38,824 nucleotides of DNA, taken from NCBI GenBank assembly GCA_029259655.1, contig JAJDET010000318.1, positions 1 through 38,824 of the forward strand, read 5' to 3'. Source of the DNA: Planctomycetota bacterium (GTDB lineage: Bacteria; Planctomycetota; UBA1135; GCA-002686595). The position numbers and the translations under genes are program-made. Position 1 is the stretch's first letter. The number at the start of each line of letters is the position of its first letter. Positions 6,928-14,705 of the stretch are shown here, piece after piece. The notes below the pieces were generated by a model. That model did not search any database. It saw only the letters and a program-made list of their open reading frames with translations, and was not told the origin of the DNA.

Positions 6928-8727
6928 ATGTACGGCCTGCGCTCCCTGGCGTCCCTGACCCTCGTCACCGCCTGCGGACCCGTGGAGGAGATGGTCACGG
7001 TCGAGACGCGCGTGCGGCTCCACGATCGGGCCGCGCCCACGTCGTCGGAGCACGAGCGGGCGCTCGCGAGGCGTCGCGATGCCTTCTACACCGAGGACCT
7101 GATCTTCGTCTCACCGGGAGAGGCGGCGCGCTTCGAGAGCCTGGAGCTCCCCGCCGAGTTCGAGCTCGAGTTCGAGCTCGCCGTGCTCCCGCGTCTCGTG
7201 GAGGCGACCGAGGTCCGTGTCCACGTCGCCGTGCACGGCGCCGATGGGACCAGCTCCGCGCTCGAGGAACCCGCCACGCTCGAGCACGTCGACGGCCAGA
7301 GCACGACTCGCTTCTCGATCCCCCTCTCGAACGCCGTGCCGGTCACGTCGCTCGAGCTCACGGTCCACGGCGTCGAGAGGAGCTTGCGGAAGAAGTTCCT
7401 CGGGCTGGCGCGAACGGAAGCCGTCTACGAGCGCGAGCTCTCGCTGCGCTCGGCGAGCGATCGCCCGCGTCAGGTCCTGTTCGTGACCCTCGACACGTTC
7501 CGCGCCGACCACCTGGCAGCCCTCGGACGAGTGCAGCTGGAGACGCCGCGGCTCGACGAGCTGATCGAGGAGGCGACCCTCTTCACGCGCTGCTACAGCA
7601 CCGCGAACGTGACGCGGCCGTCGCACGCCACGATGTTCACGGGGCTGTACCTGAAGGACCACGGTCTCGTCTCCAACAACCACGTGCTGGGGCGCACGAC
7701 TCCGACGATCGTCGAGGGTCTTCGTGAGCGCGGGATCGGCACGGCGGCCTTCCTCGGCGCCTCCAACTTCTGGAGCGAGCGAACCGAGCTCTCGCGGAGG
7801 TTCGAGAGCTGGTTCGACTGCGTCCCGCGCGATCGACGCGCCGAGGACGTGAACTCCGACGCGATCCCCTGGATCACGGAACACAGGAACGAGGACTGGT
7901 TCGCCTGGGTCCACTACTTCGACACGCACGCTCCCTACGCGCCTCCGTATCCGTGGAACCTCCGCTACCACGATCGCTCGCGATTCGAGGTCGAGAACCA
8001 GCTCTCGTCCGCTTACGACTGGCACGAGATCAAGTCCCGGGACGACGGGGAGCTCATGCGCTCCCTGTACCGCGCGGAGACGACCTACGTCGACGACCGG
8101 CTGGGCCGGCTCCTCGATCGCTTGCGCGACCTCCGGCGCTTCCGGGACGCGCTCGTGATCGTCGTCGGCGACCACGGCGAGGGGCTGGGCGAGTTCGGCT
8201 TCCGCGCACTCCACAGCGGACTCTCGGATGCAACGACGCACGTCCCCCTCGTCATCAAGCCCCCCGGGAGCTCGCCCGGCCGAAGAGTGGACGAGCTCGT
8301 GTCTACGGTCGATCTGACCGCGACGCTCTGCGACTACTTCGACATGGAGATCCCGCCCGGGGGACGGAGTGTGAGCCTGCGCCCACTCGTCCAGGGTTCT
8401 GCGAGCGGCGGGCGGGAGCGCGTGTTCAGCGAGCACGCCCACGGTCTCGAGGTCTCGGTGCGCACGGAGCACTGGCGTGCGAACCTCGGCCTGGTCGACC
8501 ACTCGTTCGGCGGGTCCGCCGACTACGAGATCCGCGCCGGGGAGCTGCGCCTGTTCGACCTGAGGGAGATGCCGACCAGCGAGCGCGACGCGGCGCGCCG
8601 CCACCCCCGGATCGCCGCCGATCTAGAGGCGGCGCTCCGGGAGTTCGTCGCAGACGCCATGGGTCTCTCGGCCTCCGAGACCGAGGACCCGGAGTTCCTG
8701 GAGAACCTGGAAGCCCTGGGATACTGA
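6928..8727 (+). CDS. Sulfatase-fold lipoprotein 1 (alkaline-phosphatase superfamily, Thr in place of formylglycine Cys)
   Basis: 599 residues. The ATG at 6928 begins a short lipoprotein signal (LVTAC, Cys16). Residues 20-180 are a beta-rich N-terminal domain shared with the protein at 12825-14705. From about 185 comes the sulfatase fold: metal-site 'LDTFRADH', active-site 'ANVTRPSHATMFTG' and C-terminal metal motif 'VVGDHGEGLGE'. At the position of the sulfatase Cys/Ser (C/S-x-P-S-R) the residue is Thr229, and the Arg is His. Thr is the nucleophile in phosphoethanolamine and phosphoglycerol transferases of this superfamily, so phospho-transfer or phosphatase activity is more likely than sulfate ester cleavage. 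The protein ends in 'LEALGY'. The substrate is unknown and the protein is probably periplasmic and membrane-anchored. Confidence 0.87.
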   Translation: MYGLRSLASLTLVTACGPVEEMVTVETRVRLHDRAAPTSSEHERALARRRDAFYTEDLIFVSPGEAARFESLELPAEFELEFELAVLPRLVEATEVRVHVAVHGADGTSSALEEPATLEHVDGQSTTRFSIPLSNAVPVTSLELTVHGVERSLRKKFLGLARTEAVYERELSLRSASDRPRQVLFVTLDTFRADHLAALGRVQLETPRLDELIEEATLFTRCYSTANVTRPSHATMFTGLYLKDHGLVSNNHVLGRTTPTIVEGLRERGIGTAAFLGASNFWSERTELSRRFESWFDCVPRDRRAEDVNSDAIPWITEHRNEDWFAWVHYFDTHAPYAPPYPWNLRYHDRSRFEVENQLSSAYDWHEIKSRDDGELMRSLYRAETTYVDDRLGRLLDRLRDLRRFRDALVIVVGDHGEGLGEFGFRALHSGLSDATTHVPLVIKPPGSSPGRRVDELVSTVDLTATLCDYFDMEIPPGGRSVSLRPLVQGSASGGRERVFSEHAHGLEVSVRTEHWRANLGLVDHSFGGSADYEIRAGELRLFDLREMPTSERDAARRHPRIAADLEAALREFVADAMGLSASETEDPEFLENLEALGY

Positions 8728-8737
8728 TCCGCTAGGA

Positions 8738-8761
8738 GCGCGGCCGACAAGTCGGCCGCGC
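8738..8761. terminator. Perfect hairpin between convergent genes
   Basis: GCGCGGCCGAC (8738-8748), AA, GTCGGCCGCGC (8751-8761): an 11-base perfect stem just after the sulfatase-fold gene and before the end of the convergent VOC gene. There is no T-run. A second related GC-rich palindromic stretch follows to about 8815. Confidence 0.5.
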
Positions 8762-8809
8762 GTGACTTGGCGCGACTCCGCGCCGGGCTCGGCCTTGTCG
8801 GCCGCGCCT

Positions 8810-9481
8810 CTAGCGCGCGATCCAGGCGGGCATCTTCGAGAGGTGCTCCTTCGCGGCTTCCTCCGCCGCCGGGCGCTCCATCTTCTGCATGCCCATGAAG
8901 TAGCCCTGAACGGTGCCCTCGAAGACGGCCTCGTAGGGCTTGAGCTCGCCCTTCTCGTTCGTGCAGTACTGGCAGTACATCTGACCCGGCGCGCCGTCGG
9001 CGATCGGCATCCCGCAGGACTGGCACGACTCCATCGCCACGGGCGTGTGGAAGACGAGCCGATAGCCGTCGAGGTCGTTCACCGCGAAGTCGCGGATTCC
9101 GTAGAACTGCGTCTTCGGCTCGGTCTCGGGCGCGATTCCGTTCTTCTTCACCTCGACGTGGTAGGCGTCGACGTCGTCGACCTGCAGGTAGACCTGGATC
9201 CCGACACCCGAGGGGTGGTCGCGGAAGGCCTCGGAGGAGGCCTTCCAGTACTTCTCGGTCGCCGCGTCTCCCTCGCACATGTTCCCGACTTCGGCCGGAT
9301 CCATCGCGGCTCCGATCATCACGGACTGTCCGGCGAGCACCAGGTTCGCCCACATCGGGTCTTCGGGTGTGGGCCAGCTCTCCTTCATCTCGAAGCCGAG
9401 CTTCGCGTAGAAAGCCGCCGACGCCTTCACGTCGCGGCAGGTGAGCATCACGCACATTCCGAAACGGTCTTCTGAGCTCAT
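8810..9481 (-). CDS. VOC/glyoxalase-fold protein fused to a C-terminal zinc-ribbon domain
   Basis: 223 residues. The ATG at 9481 (MSSEDRFGMCVMLTC) is preferred: it has a GAGGAAAGAGA ribosome site and begins at the VOC beta strand, while the longer in-frame start adds 30 uncharacteristic residues. Residues 8-145 form a VOC domain ('CRDVKASAAFYAKLGFEM', 'VYLQVDDVDAYH', 'GIRDFAVNDLDGYRLVF'). From about 150, 'MESCQSCGMPI', 'QMYCQYC' and 'GELKPYE' match the putative zinc-ribbon family with the CQSCGMP signature. Four Cys are placed to bind one zinc. VOC proteins include glyoxalase I, dioxygenases and antibiotic-binding proteins; the true substrate cannot be told. Cytosolic, no signal peptide. The gene is monocistronic. 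Confidence 0.85.
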   Translation of the reverse strand: MSSEDRFGMCVMLTCRDVKASAAFYAKLGFEMKESWPTPEDPMWANLVLAGQSVMIGAAMDPAEVGNMCEGDAATEKYWKASSEAFRDHPSGVGIQVYLQVDDVDAYHVEVKKNGIAPETEPKTQFYGIRDFAVNDLDGYRLVFHTPVAMESCQSCGMPIADGAPGQMYCQYCTNEKGELKPYEAVFEGTVQGYFMGMQKMERPAAEEAAKEHLSKMPAWIAR

Positions 9482-9527
9482 GGCTGTCTCTTTCCTCACT
9501 GTGTCTGCCCTCGTGCGGACCGTGTGC

Positions 9528-9533
9528 ATTGTA
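9528..9533 (-). promoter_or_regulatory. -10 box TACAAT for the VOC/zinc-ribbon gene
   Basis: ATTGTA on the plus strand reads TACAAT on the minus strand, 46 bases upstream of the ATG at 9481, leaving a leader of about 40 bases that contains the ribosome site. The -35 region is not recognisable. Confidence 0.4.
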
Positions 9534-9705
9534 GACGCGGCGGGACACCTTTCCGGACCGTCCGTTTGCACGAGGAACGCTCAAGACGGAGCTCGGCGCA
9601 CGCCGAAGCTACGCGAGCTCCCTCTTCATCCCCGGGGACGGAGCGGAAGGGAAACAGGGAAGCGGGGCCGCCCACAGGCGGGTCTCGTCGGGGCAGGGAA
9701 GGTCC

Positions 9706-11391
9706 TTGGTATTCATCTCCGGCCCGGAGTCCAGCTCCGGCATCAGGTATTCCGGGTGGTCCGCGAGCCGCTTCCAGGCCGCGGTCGTACGCCCGTTCGA
9801 GGTCGCCTCCGAAGGGCCGTCCCTGCGCGACTTCGCCCGGCTCGTACTCGACCTGCGCGGGACGGTCCGATCGCTCTCGGGCTCTGGTGAGCTCCGGCCG
9901 CGCCTCGGTGGTCGCCTCCTGCGCCAGACCACGTCGGCGAGCTCGCTGTCCCTCTCGGGCTCACCGACGGCGGCGACCCTGACCTCCGCAGCCGAGGTCA
10001 ACTCGATCTCGACCTCCTACGGCCCGTTCGTCTCGTCGTTCGGCGGGGCGTCGACGACGACCGGGGAGCTCGACGGAACCTACGACGGGAGCCTCGGCGA
10101 CGAGACGCTCACGTTCACGGTCACGGCGGGCGGCGTGGTTGGCACGAGCCCCGTCCTGATCCAGATCACCGACTCCCAGAGCAGCACGGTCGACAGCATC
10201 CTCTTCGGTCCGAGCTACGTCGCGGGGACTCCCATGGCGACGGCGTTCGGCAACACTCTCGCCCTGAGCGCGGGCAGCGCGATCAACGGTACGAGCTTCC
10301 AGGCGACCGTGTCGTCGACGGTGGGCAGCGCCGTGGATGCAGCGAAGTCCTTCGACGGTTCGGGCAACGACAAGCCCAACTTCGAGCCGGGCCTCGGTGT
10401 CTCGGCAGGCACGCTCACGATCAACGGAGTCGGCATCTCGGTCCTGGCCAGCGACTCGATCGCCAGTGTCACGGCGAAGATCACGGCCTCGGCCGCCGGC
10501 GTCACGGCGGCCTTCGACTCCCCCACGGAGAGCGTCGTCCTGACGCAGAAGACCGGAGGCGCCTCCTCCACGATCACGCTCGGGAGCGACGACTCGGGGT
10601 TCTTCGCAGCGGTGAAGCTCGACACGGCGACCGTGGTGCCGGGCGCCGACGACGAGGTCGGCGCGCTGATCTCCACCGTTTCGGCGCTGTCGGGCATCTC
10701 GACCGGGGATTTCTCCGTCAACGGGATCCTGCTCACGCTCGACGTCGCCGTGGACTCGCTGCAGGATGTCCTCGACCGGATCAACGCCTCCGGGGCGGGA
10801 GTGACGGCGAGCTACGACGCCTCCGCGAAGAAGGTCTCGATCGTCTCTGGCGAACAGGGCGCCGCCCTCACGCTCGACAACGGGACGAGCGGGTTCTTCA
10901 CCGCGCTCGAGCTCCCCGAGGTGACGGCGGCGCGAACGGCACCCGCGCAGAAGGGCTTCGCCCGCCCGTCCGTCTTGAGGAGCGAGCTCGGCGAGCTGGC
11001 CAGCGCCTTGAGACTGATCTTCTCCGAGGAGTTCGACGTCTCCGGGTCGGTTCAGGCGGACTTCGCTTTCGCCAACCTGCGCACCTCGGTCCAGAGCGCG
11101 TTCGAAGACACGCTCGACGACACGGATCGCGACCTCCTGCGTTCCGGGCTCGGCATCGACTTCGACTTCGGTGACAGGACCGGCGGAGTCCTGAAGCTCG
11201 ACGAGGCCCGCCTGGCACGAGCGTTCTCGCAGTCCCCGTCCGACCTCGCTGCCTTCCTCTTCGACGAGAAGGAACAGGACGGGCGCAACGGTCTGTTCGC
11301 CGCGATCGAGGGAGCGCTCGACACCATCTCCGCCGGCGTCGCGGCGAGGCTGGGTGATGCGGGAGGCCTCCTGGTGGACCGGCTGGCGTAG
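9706..11391 (+). CDS. FliD-like protein with two flagellin hook IN motifs
   Basis: 561 residues if the TTG at 9706 is the start (AGGGAAGG upstream); the exact start is uncertain. There is no signal peptide, as expected for flagellar export substrates. The sequence is low in aromatic residues and rich in Ser/Thr/Ala/Gly. Two hook-IN motifs are visible: 'GTLTINGVGISVL...SVTAKI' (about residue 236) and 'GDFSVNGILLTL...DVLDRI' (about residue 334). Each is followed by a 'GVTA.[FY]D.....V.[LI]' strand and a 'SGFF.A..L' end. The C-terminal part ('GVLKLDEARLARAFSQSP') resembles the FliD C-terminal helical region. It is probably a filament cap or hook-associated protein, or a secreted relative. No other flagellar gene is in the window, which is unusual for fliD. 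Confidence 0.72.
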   Translation: MVFISGPESSSGIRYSGWSASRFQAAVVRPFEVASEGPSLRDFARLVLDLRGTVRSLSGSGELRPRLGGRLLRQTTSASSLSLSGSPTAATLTSAAEVNSISTSYGPFVSSFGGASTTTGELDGTYDGSLGDETLTFTVTAGGVVGTSPVLIQITDSQSSTVDSILFGPSYVAGTPMATAFGNTLALSAGSAINGTSFQATVSSTVGSAVDAAKSFDGSGNDKPNFEPGLGVSAGTLTINGVGISVLASDSIASVTAKITASAAGVTAAFDSPTESVVLTQKTGGASSTITLGSDDSGFFAAVKLDTATVVPGADDEVGALISTVSALSGISTGDFSVNGILLTLDVAVDSLQDVLDRINASGAGVTASYDASAKKVSIVSGEQGAALTLDNGTSGFFTALELPEVTAARTAPAQKGFARPSVLRSELGELASALRLIFSEEFDVSGSVQADFAFANLRTSVQSAFEDTLDDTDRDLLRSGLGIDFDFGDRTGGVLKLDEARLARAFSQSPSDLAAFLFDEKEQDGRNGLFAAIEGALDTISAGVAARLGDAGGLLVDRLA

Positions 11392-11402
11392 GGGACGCTA
11401 GC
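11382..11402. terminator. Small hairpin spanning the stop codons of convergent genes
   Basis: GCTGGCGT (11382-11389) pairs with ACGCTAGC (11395-11402), one G-T pair, five-base loop. It overlaps the end of the FliD-like gene and the end of glyQS. There is no T-run, so it is a weak candidate for a shared terminator. Confidence 0.3.
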
Positions 11403-12750
11403 GAACGCGCTTCCAGTTGCGGATCGCTTCGTCCAGCCACGCGAGGAGCTCCGGGACGGCCACGTTCACCTGCTCCATCGAGTCGCGGTCGCGGACCGTC
11501 ACGACGTCCTTCTCCAGCGTGTCGCCGTCGATCGTGACGCAGAACGGCGTCCCGACCTCGTCCTGCCGGCGGTAGCGGCGACCGATGGCCGCCTTCTCGT
11601 CGTAGAAGGTCGAGTAGCGCGAGCGCCGCAGCATGGCCTCGATCTCGTGCGCCTTCTCCGGCATGCCTTCCTTCTTGACGAGCGGGAAGACGGCGACGGT
11701 CGTCGGAGCGATCTCCGGATGGAAGCGCAACACGGCGCGCGTGTCCTTCTCGAGCTCCTCCTCCTCGTACGCGTCGATGAGGAAGGTCAGCGCCATGCGG
11801 TCGATCCCGCCCGCGGGCTCGATGACGTAGGGCGTGTACTTCTCCTTCGTCTGCGGGTCGAAGTACACGAGGTCGGTCCCCGACCCCTCCGAGTGCCGCT
11901 TCAGGTCGAAGTCCGTCCGGCAGGCGATCCCCTCGAGCTCGCCCCAGCCGAACGGATACTCGTACTCGACGTCGCTGCAGGCCGTGCTGTAGTGGGCGAG
12001 CTCGTCCGAGTCGTGGTCGCGGAGCCGCAGGTTCTCGCGCCGGATCCCGAGGTCGACGTACCACTCGAAGCGCTCCTTGCGCCAGTACTCGAACCACTGG
12101 TCGTTCTCTGCCGGCGGCACGAAGAACTCCATCTCCGCCTGCTCGAACTCGCGTGTCCGGAAGACGAAGTTCCCGGGCGTGATCTCGTTCCGGAACGACT
12201 TCCCGATCTGGGCGATCCCGAACGGCGGCTTGATGCGCGCCGACTCGAGCACGTTCTTGAAGTTCAGGAAGATGCCCTGCGCCGTCTCGGGCCGCAGGTA
12301 GGCGACCGCCCCCGTGCCCTCCACGGGGCCGACGTGGGTCTTGAACATCAGGTTGAACGAGCGCGGCTCGGTCAGCTCGCCCGCGCACTGCCCCGGAACC
12401 TTGGAGGGCTTCTCCGGACAGCGCGCGTCCTCGAGCTTGTCGGCCCGGAAGCGCCCCTTGCACTTCTTGCAGTCGACCATCGGGTCGCTGAACCCGCCCA
12501 CGTGGCCCGAGACCTCCCAGACGCGGGGGTTCTGGATGATCGCCGAGTCGAGCCCGACGACGTCGTTGCGGGCCGTCACGATCCGGCTCCACCAGGCGTC
12601 CTTCACGCGCCGCTTCAGCTCGACGCCGAGCGGGCCGTAGTCGTAGGTGTTCCCGACCCCTCCGTAGATCTCGGAGGCCTGGAAGACGAACCCCCTCCGC
12701 TTGCAGAGGGAGACGATCGTGGACATCAGGTCGGTCTTGGTCTGAACCAT
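11398..12750 (-). CDS. glyQS: Glycyl-tRNA synthetase, single-chain dimeric type
   Basis: 450 residues, typical for the alpha2 (eukaryote/archaea-like) GlyRS found in many bacteria, as opposed to the two-subunit GlyQ/GlyS enzyme. It charges tRNA-Gly in the cytosol. Class II features are visible: N-terminal 'RRGFVFQASEIYGG' and 'YDYGPLGVELKRRV', the zinc-like insert 'CKKCKGRF', motif 2 region 'GIAQIGKSFRNEITPG' and motif 3 region 'GGIDRMALTFLIDAY'. The C-terminal anticodon-binding domain starts near 'IAPTTVAVFPL'. The start at 12750 gives the usual N-terminus (MVQTKTDLMSTIVSLC). The gene is convergent with the FliD-like gene and divergent from sulfatase-fold protein 2. Confidence 0.96.
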   Translation of the reverse strand: MVQTKTDLMSTIVSLCKRRGFVFQASEIYGGVGNTYDYGPLGVELKRRVKDAWWSRIVTARNDVVGLDSAIIQNPRVWEVSGHVGGFSDPMVDCKKCKGRFRADKLEDARCPEKPSKVPGQCAGELTEPRSFNLMFKTHVGPVEGTGAVAYLRPETAQGIFLNFKNVLESARIKPPFGIAQIGKSFRNEITPGNFVFRTREFEQAEMEFFVPPAENDQWFEYWRKERFEWYVDLGIRRENLRLRDHDSDELAHYSTACSDVEYEYPFGWGELEGIACRTDFDLKRHSEGSGTDLVYFDPQTKEKYTPYVIEPAGGIDRMALTFLIDAYEEEELEKDTRAVLRFHPEIAPTTVAVFPLVKKEGMPEKAHEIEAMLRRSRYSTFYDEKAAIGRRYRRQDEVGTPFCVTIDGDTLEKDVVTVRDRDSMEQVNVAVPELLAWLDEAIRNWKRVR

Positions 12751-12777
12751 GGCTCTGGCTCCGGCGTGGAGGGCCGG

Positions 12778-12783
12778 AGTCTA
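12778..12783 (-). promoter_or_regulatory. -10 box TAGACT upstream of glyQS
   Basis: AGTCTA on the plus strand reads TAGACT on the minus strand, 27 bases before the glyQS ATG. It abuts a perfect 7-base inverted repeat (CTCCGGC 12759-12765, GCCGGAG 12773-12779) that would straddle the transcription start and could be an operator. It has the same GCTAGACTCC context as the mqnA promoter. Confidence 0.4.
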
Positions 12784-12824
12784 GCTTGGTTCGTTGGTGA
12801 GCCCGCGCGGAGTTCGGCACTAAG

Positions 12825-14705
12825 ATGCGGCCCGTGAGACGCCGCCACCGAGAGCTCCTCGGACCGGTACTGCTGGTCCTGGCCGTCGCGATTGCATGTG
12901 GATCGGAACGCGAGTCGATCCGGGTCGAGCTCGTGCAAGGCCTCGCCCACCGGGCGCAGGCGACGGGAGTCGATCATTCCGAGGCCCTGCGTCACTTGAA
13001 GCGCAGGCTGATCACGGACGACGTTCTGGTCCTCGGCCCGGCCACGGCTCCGGCCGAGGTGCGCTTCCCGTCCTTGCATCTCCCGGCGAAGCTCGTGCTC
13101 GAGCTCGAGCTCCTGCTCTGGGACGGGCAGAAGGTCCCCGACCGGGAGCCGACCCGTCTCGACGTCCGGGTCGAGGCGCGCGGCGGGGGCGGATCCGGAC
13201 GTGTGAGCGAGCACTCGATCCGCTGGATCCCGGAGCGGGCACGGTGGGTCGAGGCCGAGCTCCACGTCGAAGCCGACGCTCCCATCGAGGAGCTCGTGCT
13301 CTCCGCGAGCTTCCCCGACGGCGAGGTGGACCCAAACGCCCTCCTGGTCGTCCTGCGTCCGCGAGCGCGCTTCACGTCGGAGGTCGAGGTCCCGGCGCCG
13401 GGCGCTCCCGAGCCCCGGCAGGTCGTGCTGGTGACCCTCGACACACTCCGCGCGGACCACATGGGCTGCTACGGCGGCGACGTCGCGACGCCGAACCTGG
13501 ACGCGTTCGCGCGAGGGGCCGCGCGCTTCGAGCAGTGCTACGCCACCGCGAACGTGACGAAACCCTCGCACGCCTCGATCTTCACGTCCCTCTCTTCCTT
13601 CGATCACGGGGTCCTCTCCAACCGCAAGACGCTCGCGCGCACGACGCCGTCCATGATCGAGAACCTGCGCGAGCGCGGTTTCGCGACGGCAGCGTTCCCG
13701 GCCTCCGCGAACTTCCGGGCCGAGCACTCGGAGCTCTCGAGGCGTTTCGCCGAGTACCACGACTTCGGGACCCAGCAACGCCGCGCCGAGGACGTGAACC
13801 GGATCGCCCTGCCATGGTTCGCAAGCCACGCCGCAGAAGACTTCTTCGTCTGGATCCACTACTACGACGCGCACGGGCCCTACGACCCGCCTCCCCCTTT
13901 CGACCTCCGGTACTGGGACGCCGAGCGCTTCGCGGGGCCGCCGGAGACCGGGCTCGACGAGGGCTACGCCTGGAAGTCCCCTGTCGCGCCGGAGCACACG
14001 CCCGCGGCGCACGCTCTGTACAAGGGCGAGATCAGCTACCTCGATCGAGAGATCGGTTCCCTCCTGGACGGTCTGCGAGAGCTCCGGATCCTCGACCGCG
14101 CACTGGTCGTGTTCACGGCCGACCACGGCGAAGCGTTCGGCGAGCTCGGCATCTACGCGGATCACCCGGAGCTCTCGGACGCCACGACGCACGTTCCGCT
14201 GCTGATCCGACCGCCGGGCGGGATCGACGCGCGCGTCGTCGGCGGTCTCGTGTCCACGCTCGACGTCTACCCCACGATCTTCGACCTGCTGGGCTTCCCG
14301 GTCGCGGGCGACCTCCGGGGACAGAGTCTCGGAGCCCTGATCCGCGGCGGCGGACGGTCGGAGCAGAGCCGAGTCTTCTCCGTCTCCGCCCGGGCGACGT
14401 CCGTCTCGCTGCGGAACGCCGGAGAGCGCCTCACGCTCGGGCTCGCCAAGGGGCCGCCCCGCTGGGTGCCGGCCCCCGACGGTCGGGGCCACGTCGAGAC
14501 GCGCCTCATGGACGGCGAGACCGAGCTCTACGTGTACTCGGAGTCGACCTTCGAGGGGCGCAACCTCGCCACGGAGCGTATGGACGTCGCCGATGCGCTC
14601 CGGAATGAAATCGCCGCGTTCCAGTCCTCCGCGCTGCGAATGCGAGCGCGCGGCATCGAGGACGAGGAGTTCGACGAGGCCCTGCGGGACCTCGGCTACC
14701 TGTGA
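12825..14705 (+). CDS. Sulfatase-fold lipoprotein 2 (Thr-type active site)
   Basis: 626 residues. The ATG at 12825 starts a signal sequence with a weak lipobox (AIAC, Cys25). Residues 30-200 form the same N-terminal beta domain as the protein at 6928-8727, and the catalytic domains also align closely, so they are paralogues. Motifs: 'TLDTLRADHMGCYGG', 'ATANVTKPSHASIFTS' with Thr245 in the nucleophile position, 'IHYYDAHGPYDPP' and 'FTADHGEAFGE'. The formylglycine C-x-P-x-R signature is absent. The protein ends 'LRDLGYL'. The last codons overlap the next gene (GTGA), so the two are translationally coupled. This suggests that the enzyme works with the GT-C membrane protein on an exported glycan or glycolipid; this is inference. 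Confidence 0.87.
   Translation: MRPVRRRHRELLGPVLLVLAVAIACGSERESIRVELVQGLAHRAQATGVDHSEALRHLKRRLITDDVLVLGPATAPAEVRFPSLHLPAKLVLELELLLWDGQKVPDREPTRLDVRVEARGGGGSGRVSEHSIRWIPERARWVEAELHVEADAPIEELVLSASFPDGEVDPNALLVVLRPRARFTSEVEVPAPGAPEPRQVVLVTLDTLRADHMGCYGGDVATPNLDAFARGAARFEQCYATANVTKPSHASIFTSLSSFDHGVLSNRKTLARTTPSMIENLRERGFATAAFPASANFRAEHSELSRRFAEYHDFGTQQRRAEDVNRIALPWFASHAAEDFFVWIHYYDAHGPYDPPPPFDLRYWDAERFAGPPETGLDEGYAWKSPVAPEHTPAAHALYKGEISYLDREIGSLLDGLRELRILDRALVVFTADHGEAFGELGIYADHPELSDATTHVPLLIRPPGGIDARVVGGLVSTLDVYPTIFDLLGFPVAGDLRGQSLGALIRGGGRSEQSRVFSVSARATSVSLRNAGERLTLGLAKGPPRWVPAPDGRGHVETRLMDGETELYVYSESTFEGRNLATERMDVADALRNEIAAFQSSALRMRARGIEDEEFDEALRDLGYL

Noticed and set aside
6928-8727. Annotation as arylsulfatase
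   Set aside because: The fold fits, but the C/S-x-P-x-R formylglycine motif is replaced by T-R-P-S-H, so sulfatase activity is not supported.
8762-8820. Possible fourth copy of the dispersed repeat (TGACTTGGCGCG...CGCGCC)
   Set aside because: Similarity to the 28860 copy is limited to about 12 bases plus general GC palindromes, so it is not listed as a member.
12751-12824. GGTTCG motif suggesting a tRNA T-arm near glyQS
   Set aside because: No cloverleaf, acceptor stem or anticodon arm can be formed around it.
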